Program-made: the position numbers and the translations under genes
Notes under the pieces: generated by a model
The model's input: the letters and a program-made list of their open reading frames with translations, nothing else
Database searches by the model: none
Told to the model about the DNA's origin: nothing
In this document: one piece after another, positions 15,080 through 23,100 of the stretch
How the letters are laid out: each line of letters starts with the position of its first letter
How positions within the stretch are numbered: position 1 is the first letter of the stretch
Source of the DNA: JAVVEZ01 sp032250895
GTDB lineage: Bacteria; Pseudomonadota; Gammaproteobacteria; Pseudomonadales; Pseudohongiellaceae
Direction: 5' to 3'
NCBI GenBank assembly: GCA_032250895.1
Contig: JAVVEZ010000052.1
Location: 1 to 23,533, forward strand
DNA length: 23,533 nt

Positions 15080-15106
15080 TAAAGCCCGGGCGCCGGGCGC
15101 CGAAAT
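15080..15106 (+). promoter_or_regulatory. Sigma-28 (FliA) promoter upstream of fliC
   Basis: TAAAGCCC, 11-base spacer, GCCGAAAT. It fits the recalled FliA consensus at most positions, and the spacer itself is a GGGCGCC-rich palindrome. It lies about 100 bases before the fliC ATG, leaving a leader of just under 100 bases. Confidence 0.8.
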
Positions 15107-15209
15107 ACCGGGTAACGGCATCAAGCCGCCCGCTCGGAGGCGCGGAACCAGCCTTTCATAGAGCCGCTCCGCTGATCGTAAACGACACTCAACAGAAAGG
15201 ACCACTACT

Positions 15210-16913
15210 ATGTCAGTCATCAATACCAACATTACTTCTCTCATCAGTCAGCAGAACCTGAACAGCTCCCTGGGCGATCTCAAAACGTCCATGGAAAGAC
15301 TGTCTTCCGGTCTGCGTATCAACAGTGCCAAGGACGATGCCGCCGGTCAGGCCATCGGCAACCGCATGACCAGTCAGATCTCCGGTCTGGCCCAGGCCCA
15401 GCGTAACGCCAATGACGGCATCTCCATTGCCCAGACCGCTGAAGGCGCCCTGAACCAGGTCAACGACAACCTGCAGCGGGTTCGTGAGCTGACCGTACAG
15501 GCCCAGAACGGCACCAATTCAGCCAGCGACCTGGAGTCCATCCAGAATGAAATCGGCCAGCGTCTCAATGAGATCAACCGTATTTCCGAGGAGACCAGCT
15601 TCAACGGCACCACGGTGCTGGCCGAATCCCAGGGTCTGCGTATCCAGGTCGGTGCCAACGATGGCCAGTTCATCACCATCAACCTGGAACAGGTCAACAG
15701 CGGCACCCTCAACCTCACCGGCTTCAATATCGATGGCAGCGGTGAAGTCGCCAATACCGCCGCCACCGCCAGTGACCTGACCCTGGGCGGCTTCGTTGAA
15801 GGTACGGCCAACGCCAACGGTTCCATCGACTTTACCAAGACCGTCACCGTGGCCAACGCCGCCGCCACCTCCGGCGACCTCTTTGCCGGGGCCGTCACGG
15901 GTGACACGGTCACCTATGCCGGCACCGACACGGGCCTGGGTGCCGCCGCCACAGCCGATACCTTCACCTTCGACGCCACCAGCGGCAACTTCTCCTTCGA
16001 TGTCGCCGACGCGACCAATGCCAACGTGATCAGCAATCTCACGCCCGCCACCGGCGGCAGCACGGCGGCAACGGTAACCATCGGCGGTACCAGCCAGGAC
16101 GTACTGATCGACAGCTCGGGCAGCCTGACCGCCGCCGATGACGGTGCCGCCCTGTTTCTGGATGCCACCGGCAACCTGACCAAGACTGATGCCAGTGGCG
16201 GTGTCGATCCGACCGCCACGCTGTCCAACCTGACGGCCAGCCTGAGCAACGGCGCCACCGGCACCGGCGGCACCATCCAGGTCGGTGACACCGTGTTCAC
16301 GGCAGATACTGTCACCGGTAATGCCTTCGACGTGACTGGTGCCACCCTCAGCAGCAGCGCGCTGAACAGCCTGGCTGACGCCAGCGGCGCCGGCTTCTCC
16401 GTGACCCTTGGCGGCACCCAGTTCGACGTGGATGCAGCCGGGGCCGTCACCGACAATGCCACTACCACGGCACAGTTCGTTGATGGTGCCGGCGCCCTGA
16501 CCACGGATACCGAGACGGTGACGACCACCACCTTCTTCTCCCATACCAATGGTACGGTGACGGACGATGCCGGTTCCCAGGTCTTCGTGGATGGCGGCGG
16601 CGCCCTGACCTTCGACTCGGTCACGGCCGGCGATGCCACGGCCAATCCTTTGAGCGTGCTCGATGGCGCCCTGAGCCAGGTCGATGCCCTGCGTTCCGAC
16701 CTCGGTGCCCTGCAGAACCGTTTCGAGTCGGCCATCACCAACCTCAGCACCACCGAAACCAACCTGACGGCCGCCCGTTCACGTATCGTGGATGCCGACC
16801 TGGCGGTGGAAGTGGGCAACATGACCCGGGCCCAGATCCTGCAACAGGCCGGCACGTCCGTACTGGCCCAGGCCAACCAGATTCCCCAGACAGTGCTGTC
16901 ACTGCTGCGGTAA
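15210..16913 (+). CDS. fliC: Flagellin with a large repetitive central region
   Basis: 567 residues. The conserved N-terminal D0/D1 (SVINTNITSLISQQNLNSSL onward, to about residue 175) and C-terminal D1/D0 (about 480-567, ending PQTVLSLLR) are close to the enterobacterial type. The roughly 300 residues between are Ala/Thr/Gly/Asp-rich surface domains with almost no Lys or Arg. They contain a degenerate beta repeat: GG...D...DDGAALFLDATGNLT (292-324), a second copy at 401-431 (AQFVDGAGALT), and a third half copy at 452-467 (QVFVDGGGALT). Flagellin is exported through the flagellum and polymerises into the filament. AAGGA lies 8 bases before the ATG. It has its own sigma-28 promoter and its own terminator, so it is monocistronic. 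Long open frames antisense to it come from its GC-rich repetitive codons. Confidence 0.97.
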   Translation: MSVINTNITSLISQQNLNSSLGDLKTSMERLSSGLRINSAKDDAAGQAIGNRMTSQISGLAQAQRNANDGISIAQTAEGALNQVNDNLQRVRELTVQAQNGTNSASDLESIQNEIGQRLNEINRISEETSFNGTTVLAESQGLRIQVGANDGQFITINLEQVNSGTLNLTGFNIDGSGEVANTAATASDLTLGGFVEGTANANGSIDFTKTVTVANAAATSGDLFAGAVTGDTVTYAGTDTGLGAAATADTFTFDATSGNFSFDVADATNANVISNLTPATGGSTAATVTIGGTSQDVLIDSSGSLTAADDGAALFLDATGNLTKTDASGGVDPTATLSNLTASLSNGATGTGGTIQVGDTVFTADTVTGNAFDVTGATLSSSALNSLADASGAGFSVTLGGTQFDVDAAGAVTDNATTTAQFVDGAGALTTDTETVTTTTFFSHTNGTVTDDAGSQVFVDGGGALTFDSVTAGDATANPLSVLDGALSQVDALRSDLGALQNRFESAITNLSTTETNLTAARSRIVDADLAVEVGNMTRAQILQQAGTSVLAQANQIPQTVLSLLR

Positions 16914-16939
16914 TTCTGCTCCCTGCTGTACGAAACTTT

Positions 16940-16969
16940 GGGGGTGCCGTGAGGCGCCCCCTTTTTTTT
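16940..16969 (+). terminator. Rho-independent terminator of fliC
   Basis: Stem GGGGGTGCC (16940-16948), loop GTGA, stem GGCGCCCCC (16953-16961) with one G-T wobble, then eight T. It lies 27 bases after the fliC stop. On the minus strand the sequence after the stem is not T-rich, so it probably works only for fliC. Confidence 0.92.
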
Positions 16970-16993
16970 GGGGAGGGCTGAAAATTTTCTTAT

Positions 16994-17020
16994 TAAAGCC
17001 CGAACAGCCACGGCCGATAA
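16994..17020 (+). promoter_or_regulatory. Orphan sigma-28 (FliA) promoter pointing antisense into fliE
   Basis: TAAAGCCC, 11-base spacer, GCCGATAA: a perfect -10 box, and a -35 box identical to that of fliC, sharing ATTAAAGCCCG with it. It lies after the fliC terminator and reads rightward, but the next gene, fliE (from 17094), is on the other strand. No plus-strand coding gene or clear terminator follows. Confidence 0.75.
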
Positions 17021-17093
17021 TCTCAATGAGTCTGCGACCAAGTCTCCGGGAGATACTGCGATGCCACCACTCAAGCCGCTTTCAACACAGGCC

Positions 17094-17423
17094 CTAGACC
17101 TGCATGTTCATGATCTCTTTGTACGCGTTTACCAGGCGGTTGCGGACCTGCACCCCCATCTGGAAGGCCAGGCCGGCCTTTTGCATGTCCACCATCACGT
17201 CGTTGAGCGCCACGTCCGGCTGTCCCGCTTCGAAGGCCTTGATCTGGCTGGCTGCCTTGTGCTGCAGCTGGTTGATCCGCTCGATGGAGTTATGCATCTC
17301 TTCGGCGAAACCACTGCGGCCAACGGTGGTATCCACCTGCCGTCCCCGTTCCGTACTCCCGCCAACCTGGGAGTTCAGCGTTTGCATCTGTTGCAGAACA
17401 GACTGGATTGATGGTGAAGACAT
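17094..17423 (-). CDS. fliE: Flagellar hook-basal body protein FliE
   Basis: 109 residues, the usual length. The conserved half is C-terminal: FAEEMHNSIERINQLQ, then DVALNDVMVDMQKAGLAFQ, then VRNRLVNAYKEIMNMQV. FliE joins the MS ring to the proximal rod. AGGAG lies 9 bases before the ATG. It is transcribed away from fliF across a 301-base gap, as in enterobacteria. Its 3' end faces fliC, and a sigma-28 promoter just beyond it points back into the gene. Confidence 0.94.
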   Translation of the reverse strand: MSSPSIQSVLQQMQTLNSQVGGSTERGRQVDTTVGRSGFAEEMHNSIERINQLQHKAASQIKAFEAGQPDVALNDVMVDMQKAGLAFQMGVQVRNRLVNAYKEIMNMQV

Positions 17424-17514
17424 GCTGTTTCGCTCCTGAACAAATACCCGGAACCCTCAGCAGCCTGCGCTGAGTTTCCCGGACCTGAAGCCTAACAGTG
17501 TGGGGGCACTGGCC

Positions 17515-17556
17515 AAAGCTCTAATTAGCGGCAAAAAACCCGGCTTTTCTGCCCTT
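17515..17556. promoter_or_regulatory. Candidate FlhDC box in the fliE-fliF divergent region
   Basis: The 301-base gap between fliE and fliF (17424-17724) holds two imperfect inverted 16-base halves, AAAGCTCTAATTAGCG and CGGCTTTTCTGCCCTT, 10 bases apart. They match 10 and 12 positions of the E. coli FlhD4C2 half-site as recalled (AATGGCAGAAATAGCG and its complement), and the spacer length fits. No convincing sigma-70 promoter was found; CATAAT at 17576-17581 is a weak -10 candidate for fliF. Nothing else was recognised in this gap. Confidence 0.4.
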
Positions 17557-17724
17557 GCCCCAGATTGCCACCACGCATAATAGCCCCAGCCAGATTGTTG
17601 CTTTTCACGACATTGCAGCCCACGAGATGATGAACAGCTTTACACAGGATAACAGTCAAGGAGCATCGCCGCAGGGGGCTTCCCTGCCACTGTGGATTCT
17701 CTCTCTGCAAGCCCGGAGCGTGTC

Positions 17725-19461
17725 ATGAGCAGCAGCATTCAGGTCGCAGACAATACCGCCCTGCATCAGGGCAGCAGCCAGCCCCTCGTGGCCACCGGGG
17801 AAGATGCCCGGAGTCCGAACCTCAACAATCTGATCAAATCCAGCCTGGGTCTCAATTCCCTGGTGCCCCTGCTGATCGCCGGCGCTGCCGTCATCGCAGT
17901 GATCGCCGCACTGATGCTCTGGGCCAACAGCTCCACCTACCGGGTGCTGTTCAGCAATCTCAGTGAGGCCGACGGCGGCCGTATCATCAACGAACTGGAT
18001 ACCCGTGGCATCCCCTACCGTTTCAGTGAAGGTGGCAACGCCATCCTGGTGCCCGCCGAAAACGTCCATTCCCTGCGCCTGCAACTGGCCGAACAGGGCC
18101 TGCCGCAGGGTGGCGGCGTCGGTTTCGAGTTGCTGGACAACCAGGCCTTCGGCGTCAGTCAGTTTACCGAGCAGGTGAACTTTCAGCGAGGTCTGGAAGG
18201 CGAACTGGCACGCTCCATTGAATCCCTCGGCCCGGTGGCCCAGGCGCGCGTTCATCTGGCCCTGCCCAGACTCTCGGTCTTTGTCCGCGACCGTGAACCG
18301 GCCAAGGCCTCGGCCGTTCTGAGCCTGCACCCGGGCCGCAGTCTGGGCAAGGGCCAGGCCAGCGCCATCACTCATCTGATTTCCAGCAGTGTGCCGAATC
18401 TGGCTGCCGAAAACGTCACCCTGCTTGATCAGTTGGGCAACCTGCTCAGCAGCACCGGCACCGGCGACAATCCTGCAAACGGCAATCTGGAATATATCAA
18501 AAATGTCGAACGCAGCTATCAGGAGCGCATTGAAAATATTCTGGGCCCCCTGTTTGGCAGCCAGAACATCAGGGTCCAGGTGGCCGCGCAGCTCGACCTT
18601 TCCACCCGGGAACAGACCTCGGAACGCTTCAACCCCGAAAATGCCGCAGTCCGCAGTTCCCAGCTCAGTGGCGATCTCAATGGTACCGGGAATCTGGCCG
18701 CGGGCGTTCCCGGTGCATTGAGCAATACGCCACCCGGGACAGCACCCTCGCCGCTGGATCTGGCCGCAGCCAACACCGGGGCTGACGGCGCGAATCCGGC
18801 GGACAACAATCTGCGCTACGACAATCTGATCAACTATGAACTGGACCGTGACATCATCCATACCCAGCATCAGCGCGGTCAGGTGGAACGCTTGACCGTA
18901 GCGGTCGTGGTGAATTACCGCGATGCGCTGGATGAAGACGGCCTGCCGGTGCGGGAAGCTTTGAGTGAAGCCGAAATGGAACAGGTCAACCGCCTGGTAC
19001 GCCAGGCCATGGGCTTTGTTCCCGCCCGGGGCGACGAAGTGGAGGTCGCCAATATTCCCTTTACCCTGCCCGTCAGCGAGGACATTGTCAGCACTCCCTG
19101 GTGGCAGACTCCCACCGCCATGGCTCTGGCACTGAGCCTTGGCCGTTATCTGCTGACCGGTTTGCTGGCGCTGGCGCTGTACCGGATGCTGATCCGGCCC
19201 CTGCTCAACCGCCACCTGGCCACGGTGGCACCCGCACGGGCCCTTGCCGGCCCCGGCAGTGCCCCGGCAGACGATGACGAGTTCCAGGATTCAACACCGG
19301 GGGCTGGCGGCGGCCATCTGCAGTCGCATGGGCCGGGAATGCCACGCAAGCGCAAGACCTTCAGCTACGAGCAGAACCTCAAGGAAGTCCGGCAGATGGC
19401 CAAGGAGGAACCCCGTCTGGTGGCGATGGTGGTACGCAATTGGGTGAGCAGCAATGGCTAG
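17725..19461 (+). CDS. fliF: Flagellar MS-ring protein FliF
   Basis: 578 residues from the ATG at 17725, which has CGGAG 7 bases upstream; an upstream GTG at 17692 is less likely. Membrane helix 1 is at about residues 46-66. Ring-building domains follow (YRVLFSNLSEADGGRIINEL; NFQRGLEGELARSIESLG; ARVHLALPRLSVFVRDREPA). A periplasmic loop comes next, then a second helix near the C terminus (MALALSLGRYLLTGLLALAL). The final stretch FSYEQNLKEVRQMAKEEP...VRNWV is the FliG-binding tail. FliF is the inner-membrane platform of the basal body. Its stop overlaps the fliG start by 8 bases. It opens the operon fliF-G-H-I-J-K. Confidence 0.97.
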   Translation: MSSSIQVADNTALHQGSSQPLVATGEDARSPNLNNLIKSSLGLNSLVPLLIAGAAVIAVIAALMLWANSSTYRVLFSNLSEADGGRIINELDTRGIPYRFSEGGNAILVPAENVHSLRLQLAEQGLPQGGGVGFELLDNQAFGVSQFTEQVNFQRGLEGELARSIESLGPVAQARVHLALPRLSVFVRDREPAKASAVLSLHPGRSLGKGQASAITHLISSSVPNLAAENVTLLDQLGNLLSSTGTGDNPANGNLEYIKNVERSYQERIENILGPLFGSQNIRVQVAAQLDLSTREQTSERFNPENAAVRSSQLSGDLNGTGNLAAGVPGALSNTPPGTAPSPLDLAAANTGADGANPADNNLRYDNLINYELDRDIIHTQHQRGQVERLTVAVVVNYRDALDEDGLPVREALSEAEMEQVNRLVRQAMGFVPARGDEVEVANIPFTLPVSEDIVSTPWWQTPTAMALALSLGRYLLTGLLALALYRMLIRPLLNRHLATVAPARALAGPGSAPADDDEFQDSTPGAGGGHLQSHGPGMPRKRKTFSYEQNLKEVRQMAKEEPRLVAMVVRNWVSSNG

Positions 19462-20461
19462 TGTCAATAACTCCAAGCTCAGCGGTCTGCGCAAGTCCGC
19501 GATTCTTCTGCTGACCCTGGATGAAGACAGCAGCGCCGAGATATTCAAGCATCTGTCGCAGCGCGCGATCCAGGAAATCAGCCAGGAAATGGCCGCTGTG
19601 GGCCAGGTTTCCCACACAGACATGAGCATGGTGCTGGAAGATTTTTATCAGGAATCAGAGCAGTATTTCATGCTCCTGAGTTCCAATGATTATATTCGCT
19701 CCGTGTTGACCAAGGTGCTGGGCAGCGAGCGCGCCTCCACCCTGCTGGAAGACATCATAGAAACCACCAATACCAGCTCCGGCATCGATGCCCTCAATCT
19801 GATCGACGCCACCACCGTGGCCGAGATGGTGCGGGATGAACACCCGCAGATCATTGCCACCATCATGGTTCACCTGGATCGCAGCCAGGCTGCCGATATT
19901 CTGGAACAGTTCGATGAAAAACTGCGCAACGACATCATGCTGAGAATCGCCACCTTCAGCGGTGTGCAACCCGCCGCCCTGCAGGAACTGACCGAAGTGC
20001 TCGGCGGCATGCTCGATGGCCAGAATCTCAAACGCAGCAAGATGGGTGGTGTCAAGACGGCGGCAGAGATCCTCAACCTGATGAATTCCAACACTGAAAC
20101 CATCATCGTGGACAATGTCAGATCCTACAGTGAGGATCTGGCCCAGAAAATCATCGATGAAATGTTCCTCTTTGAAAGTCTGCTGGATGTGGATGACCGT
20201 GCCATCAAGCTGATTCTGAAGGAAATCGATGCCAGCTCGCTGGCCCTGGCCCTGAAGAGTGGTCCGGAGGCACTGGTGCAGAAATTCACCAGCAACATGT
20301 CGCAGCGTGCGGCTCAGCTGATGCTGGAGGACATGGAATCGCGTGGCCCGGTCCGGGTATCGCAGGTGGAAGCCGAGCAGAAAGTCGTGCTGCAGGTCGT
20401 GAAGCGACTGGCCGACAGGGGAGAAATCGTCATGGGCGGAGGAGACGACGCATATGTCTGA
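19454..20461 (+). CDS. fliG: Flagellar rotor/switch protein FliG
   Basis: 335 residues, full length. The N-terminal domain binds FliF, the middle domain (AEMVRDEHPQIIATIMVHL) binds FliM, and the C-terminal torque domain keeps the charged helix LDVDDRAIKLILKEIDASSL and SQRAAQLMLEDMESRGPVR. The Arg and the Asp-Asp pair that touch MotA match E. coli R281 and D288/D289 in context. The end GEIVMGGGDDAYV is typical. It couples stator force to rotation and, with FliM, sets direction. It overlaps fliF by 8 bases and fliH by 8 bases. Confidence 0.97.
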   Translation: MASVNNSKLSGLRKSAILLLTLDEDSSAEIFKHLSQRAIQEISQEMAAVGQVSHTDMSMVLEDFYQESEQYFMLLSSNDYIRSVLTKVLGSERASTLLEDIIETTNTSSGIDALNLIDATTVAEMVRDEHPQIIATIMVHLDRSQAADILEQFDEKLRNDIMLRIATFSGVQPAALQELTEVLGGMLDGQNLKRSKMGGVKTAAEILNLMNSNTETIIVDNVRSYSEDLAQKIIDEMFLFESLLDVDDRAIKLILKEIDASSLALALKSGPEALVQKFTSNMSQRAAQLMLEDMESRGPVRVSQVEAEQKVVLQVVKRLADRGEIVMGGGDDAYV

Positions 20462-21221
20462 TCGCCATTCAGGTAAACTTGCCGACCTGCTGCCGGGACG
20501 TGCCCGTGCCTGGCAACGCTGGCAAATGGATGAATTGTTTGTGCAGGACCCGGCAGCCAAGTCACGGCAACCCACGCCTTCCCCTGCTGGCAAGGACCCG
20601 TCCGATGCTGGCGGCTCACCCCCGGCAGCATCCGATGAGGGCTATCAGAAGGGCTTTGCCCAGGGTCGTGCCGAAGGCTATCAGGCCGGCTTGAGCGCCG
20701 GCCGCACGGACGGTCATGCCCAGGGTCTGGCCCAGGGCAAACGCGAGGCCGAGCAACAGCTGCAAACGCAGGCCCGGCAACAACTGGCGCCGCTCGGCAC
20801 CCTGGTGGATGGCTTTGCCGATGCCCTGCGTCAGATGGACGAGAGCATTGCCGCCGACCTGGTGGAACTGGCGCTGCTGGCTGGCCGCCATCTGGCCAGA
20901 GGCAGTCTCGATGCGCACCCTGAGCGGGTGCTGGACATCGTCCGTGACCTGCTCCAAACCGAACCCATGCTGGCCGGAAAACCTCAACTCTGGCTCGCTC
21001 CTGAGGACCTGGAGCTGGTGGAACGGCATCTGGGCAGAGAACTCGGGACCCACGGCTGGAGTCTGCAGGCAGATCCCCAGATCGCCCGTGGCGGCTGCCG
21101 GGTCAGCAGCAACAGTGGTGAATATGACGCCACCTGGGAAACCCGCTGGCAGGCCATCAGCGGCCAGATCCGCCAGCGCATAAACCGCAACGACGATAAT
21201 CTGCCCGAGTTCATGTCATGA
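20454..21221 (+). CDS. fliH: Flagellar export ATPase regulator FliH
   Basis: 255 residues. A Pro/Ser-rich N terminus is followed by the GxxxG-type repeat typical of FliH (EGYQKGFAQGRAEGYQAGL, then SAGRTDGHAQGLAQGKREAE). The conserved C-terminal V-ATPase-E-like domain comes next (LVELALLAGRHLARGSL; PQIARGGCRVSSNSGEYDAT). FliH dimers bind FliI and dock it at the C ring and export gate. The ATG lies inside the end of fliG, with GGAGGAG upstream. The stop overlaps fliI as ATGA. Confidence 0.94.
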   Translation: MSDRHSGKLADLLPGRARAWQRWQMDELFVQDPAAKSRQPTPSPAGKDPSDAGGSPPAASDEGYQKGFAQGRAEGYQAGLSAGRTDGHAQGLAQGKREAEQQLQTQARQQLAPLGTLVDGFADALRQMDESIAADLVELALLAGRHLARGSLDAHPERVLDIVRDLLQTEPMLAGKPQLWLAPEDLELVERHLGRELGTHGWSLQADPQIARGGCRVSSNSGEYDATWETRWQAISGQIRQRINRNDDNLPEFMS

Positions 21222-22615
21222 CGGCAAGGGCTACCGACAATCCCCATCTGGAGCGCTGGCAGGGAACCCTGCACCGGATCCGGCACCGCCTCGCCAATGT
21301 GCCGCCCTACCAGATCAGCGGTCGCATCGTCCGGGCGACCGGGCTGGTGCTGGAAGCCGTGGGCCTGAGTGTGCCCTTGGGCAGCGCCTGCCGCATCGAC
21401 CTGTCGGCACCGGGCAGTCACCGCCATGATCATTTTGCCGAGGCCGAAGTGGTCGGCTTTGCCGGCGACAAACTGTTCCTGATGCCCTTGACCGAAACCC
21501 CGGGACTGGTCCCGGGAGCCAGAGTCCTGCCGCTGAGCGAAGGTCTCGGTGTCACCCGTCGCTTCCCCGTTGGCGAAACCCTGCTGGGCCGGGTCATGGA
21601 TGGCAGCGGCAAGCCGCTGGACAATCTGGGGCCGCTGTCCGATGCGCCGCGGGCCCCGCTGTCCTCCCGGCTCATCAATCCCCTGTCGCGTGCGCCCATC
21701 GACACTCAGATCGATGTGGGCATCCGCAGTATCAATGCCCTGCTCAGTGTCGGTCGCGGCCAGCGCATGGGCCTGTTCGCCGGCTCGGGCGTGGGCAAGT
21801 CCGTGCTGCTGGGCATGATGGCACGCTATACCGCAGCGGATGTGATCGTGGTGGGACTGATCGGTGAACGTGGCCGTGAGGTGCAGGATTTCATTACGCA
21901 CATTCTCGGGCCCGAGGGGCGTCAACGTGCCGTCGTGGTTGCGGCGCCTGCCGATACCTCTCCCCTGCAGCGCCTGCAAGGGGCCGCCTATGCCACCCGG
22001 CTGGCGGAAGACTTTCGCGACCAGGGCCGCCATGTCCTGCTGATCATGGATTCACTGACCCGTTACGCCATGGCCCAGCGTGAAATCGCTCTCGCCATCG
22101 GCGAGCCACCCGCCACCAAAGGCTACCCGCCGTCGGTCTTCGCCAAGCTGCCCGCGCTGGTGGAGCGCGCCGGCAACGGCAGTCCGGGCAGCGGCTCCAT
22201 TACCGCTTTTTATACCGTGCTGACCGAGGGGGACGACCAGCAGGATCCCATTGCCGATGCCGCCCGCGCCATTCTGGATGGGCACATCGTGCTGTCGCGC
22301 AGCCTGGCGGAGGCCGGTCATTACCCGGCCATCGATATCGAGGCATCCATCAGCCGCGCCATGACGGCCATCATCGAGCCGGACCAGTTTCAGAAGTCCC
22401 AGCAGTTCAAACAACAGTTTTCCCGTTACCAGCGCAATCGCGATCTGATCAGTGTCGGCGCCTACAGTCCCGGACATGATCCACAACTCGACCGGGCCGT
22501 TCAGATATATCCCCGGCTGGAAGGTTTTCTACAACAGGCCATTACCGAGCGTGCCACCATCGCCGACTCACAACAGGCCATGGCCACGCTGCCCCTGTCA
22601 GGAGGCGAAGCATGA
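21218..22615 (+). CDS. fliI: Flagellar type III export ATPase FliI
   Basis: 465 residues. The Walker A motif AGSGVGKS is at 188-195, the catalytic Glu region GERGREV at 216-222, and Walker B (VLLIMDSLTRYA) has its Asp at 278. The C-terminal domain ends in a helical segment involved in binding partners. FliI forms the hexameric ATPase that, with FliH and FliJ, energises and orders export of axial proteins. It is coupled by ATGA overlaps to fliH upstream and fliJ downstream. Confidence 0.98.
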   Translation: MTARATDNPHLERWQGTLHRIRHRLANVPPYQISGRIVRATGLVLEAVGLSVPLGSACRIDLSAPGSHRHDHFAEAEVVGFAGDKLFLMPLTETPGLVPGARVLPLSEGLGVTRRFPVGETLLGRVMDGSGKPLDNLGPLSDAPRAPLSSRLINPLSRAPIDTQIDVGIRSINALLSVGRGQRMGLFAGSGVGKSVLLGMMARYTAADVIVVGLIGERGREVQDFITHILGPEGRQRAVVVAAPADTSPLQRLQGAAYATRLAEDFRDQGRHVLLIMDSLTRYAMAQREIALAIGEPPATKGYPPSVFAKLPALVERAGNGSPGSGSITAFYTVLTEGDDQQDPIADAARAILDGHIVLSRSLAEAGHYPAIDIEASISRAMTAIIEPDQFQKSQQFKQQFSRYQRNRDLISVGAYSPGHDPQLDRAVQIYPRLEGFLQQAITERATIADSQQAMATLPLSGGEA

Positions 22616-23073
22616 ACACACAGTCTCTGGATATGCTGATCGATCTGGCCCAGAAAGCCCGTGACAATGCCGGGCAACTGCTGGCTGGCGAGCGCCTCAC
22701 GGGGCAGCAGCTGGACGCACAGTTGAAACTGCTGACCAGCTATCGCGAGGAATACCAGCAGGGTCTGCAACAGACCATGGGGTCAGGCATCGATCTGAAC
22801 ACCCTGCGTGATTACCAGTCTTTTCTCGACTCGCTGGATACCGCCATCGTGCAGGCCAGACGCAGCCTGGAGCAACAGCAGGAACAGATCAACGCGTCAC
22901 AGCGCCATTGGCAGCAGCAACAACGTCAGCTGTCTTCCTACAACACGCTGTCCGACAGAAAACTCAGCCAGGCCTTCCAGAAGGCACAACGCCAGGAACA
23001 ACGCCAGACCGACGAAAGAAACGGCAACAGCTTCGCCCGTGCTCAGCTGCGCCAGGCAGCGACGGAACAATGA
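22612..23073 (+). CDS. fliJ: Flagellar export protein FliJ
   Basis: 153 residues, Gln-rich and predicted to be an antiparallel coiled coil along almost its full length (LDAQLKLLTSYREEYQQGL; RRSLEQQQEQINASQRHWQQ; SDRKLSQAFQKAQRQEQRQ). FliJ sits like a stalk in the FliI hexamer and links it to the FlhA gate. The family is weakly conserved, but length, coiled coil and position after fliI make the call safe. Confidence 0.93.
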   Translation: MNTQSLDMLIDLAQKARDNAGQLLAGERLTGQQLDAQLKLLTSYREEYQQGLQQTMGSGIDLNTLRDYQSFLDSLDTAIVQARRSLEQQQEQINASQRHWQQQQRQLSSYNTLSDRKLSQAFQKAQRQEQRQTDERNGNSFARAQLRQAATEQ

Positions 23074-23100
23074 CGGCTCAACCAATAGCAGGAGATCCCA

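Noticed and set aside
15519..17074. Long minus-strand open frames (341 and 386 codons) across fliC
   Set aside because: They mirror the GC-rich, repetitive flagellin codons. The products are Gly/Val/Ala- or Ser/Pro-rich strings without a recognised domain.
16968..17411. 147-codon plus-strand frame after the orphan sigma-28 promoter
   Set aside because: It is almost wholly antisense to fliE and has an odd His/Leu-rich translation, so it is not accepted as a protein; the promoter itself is reported separately.
17656..19215. 519-codon minus-strand frame across fliF
   Set aside because: The shadow of fliF, which carries all the expected family motifs.
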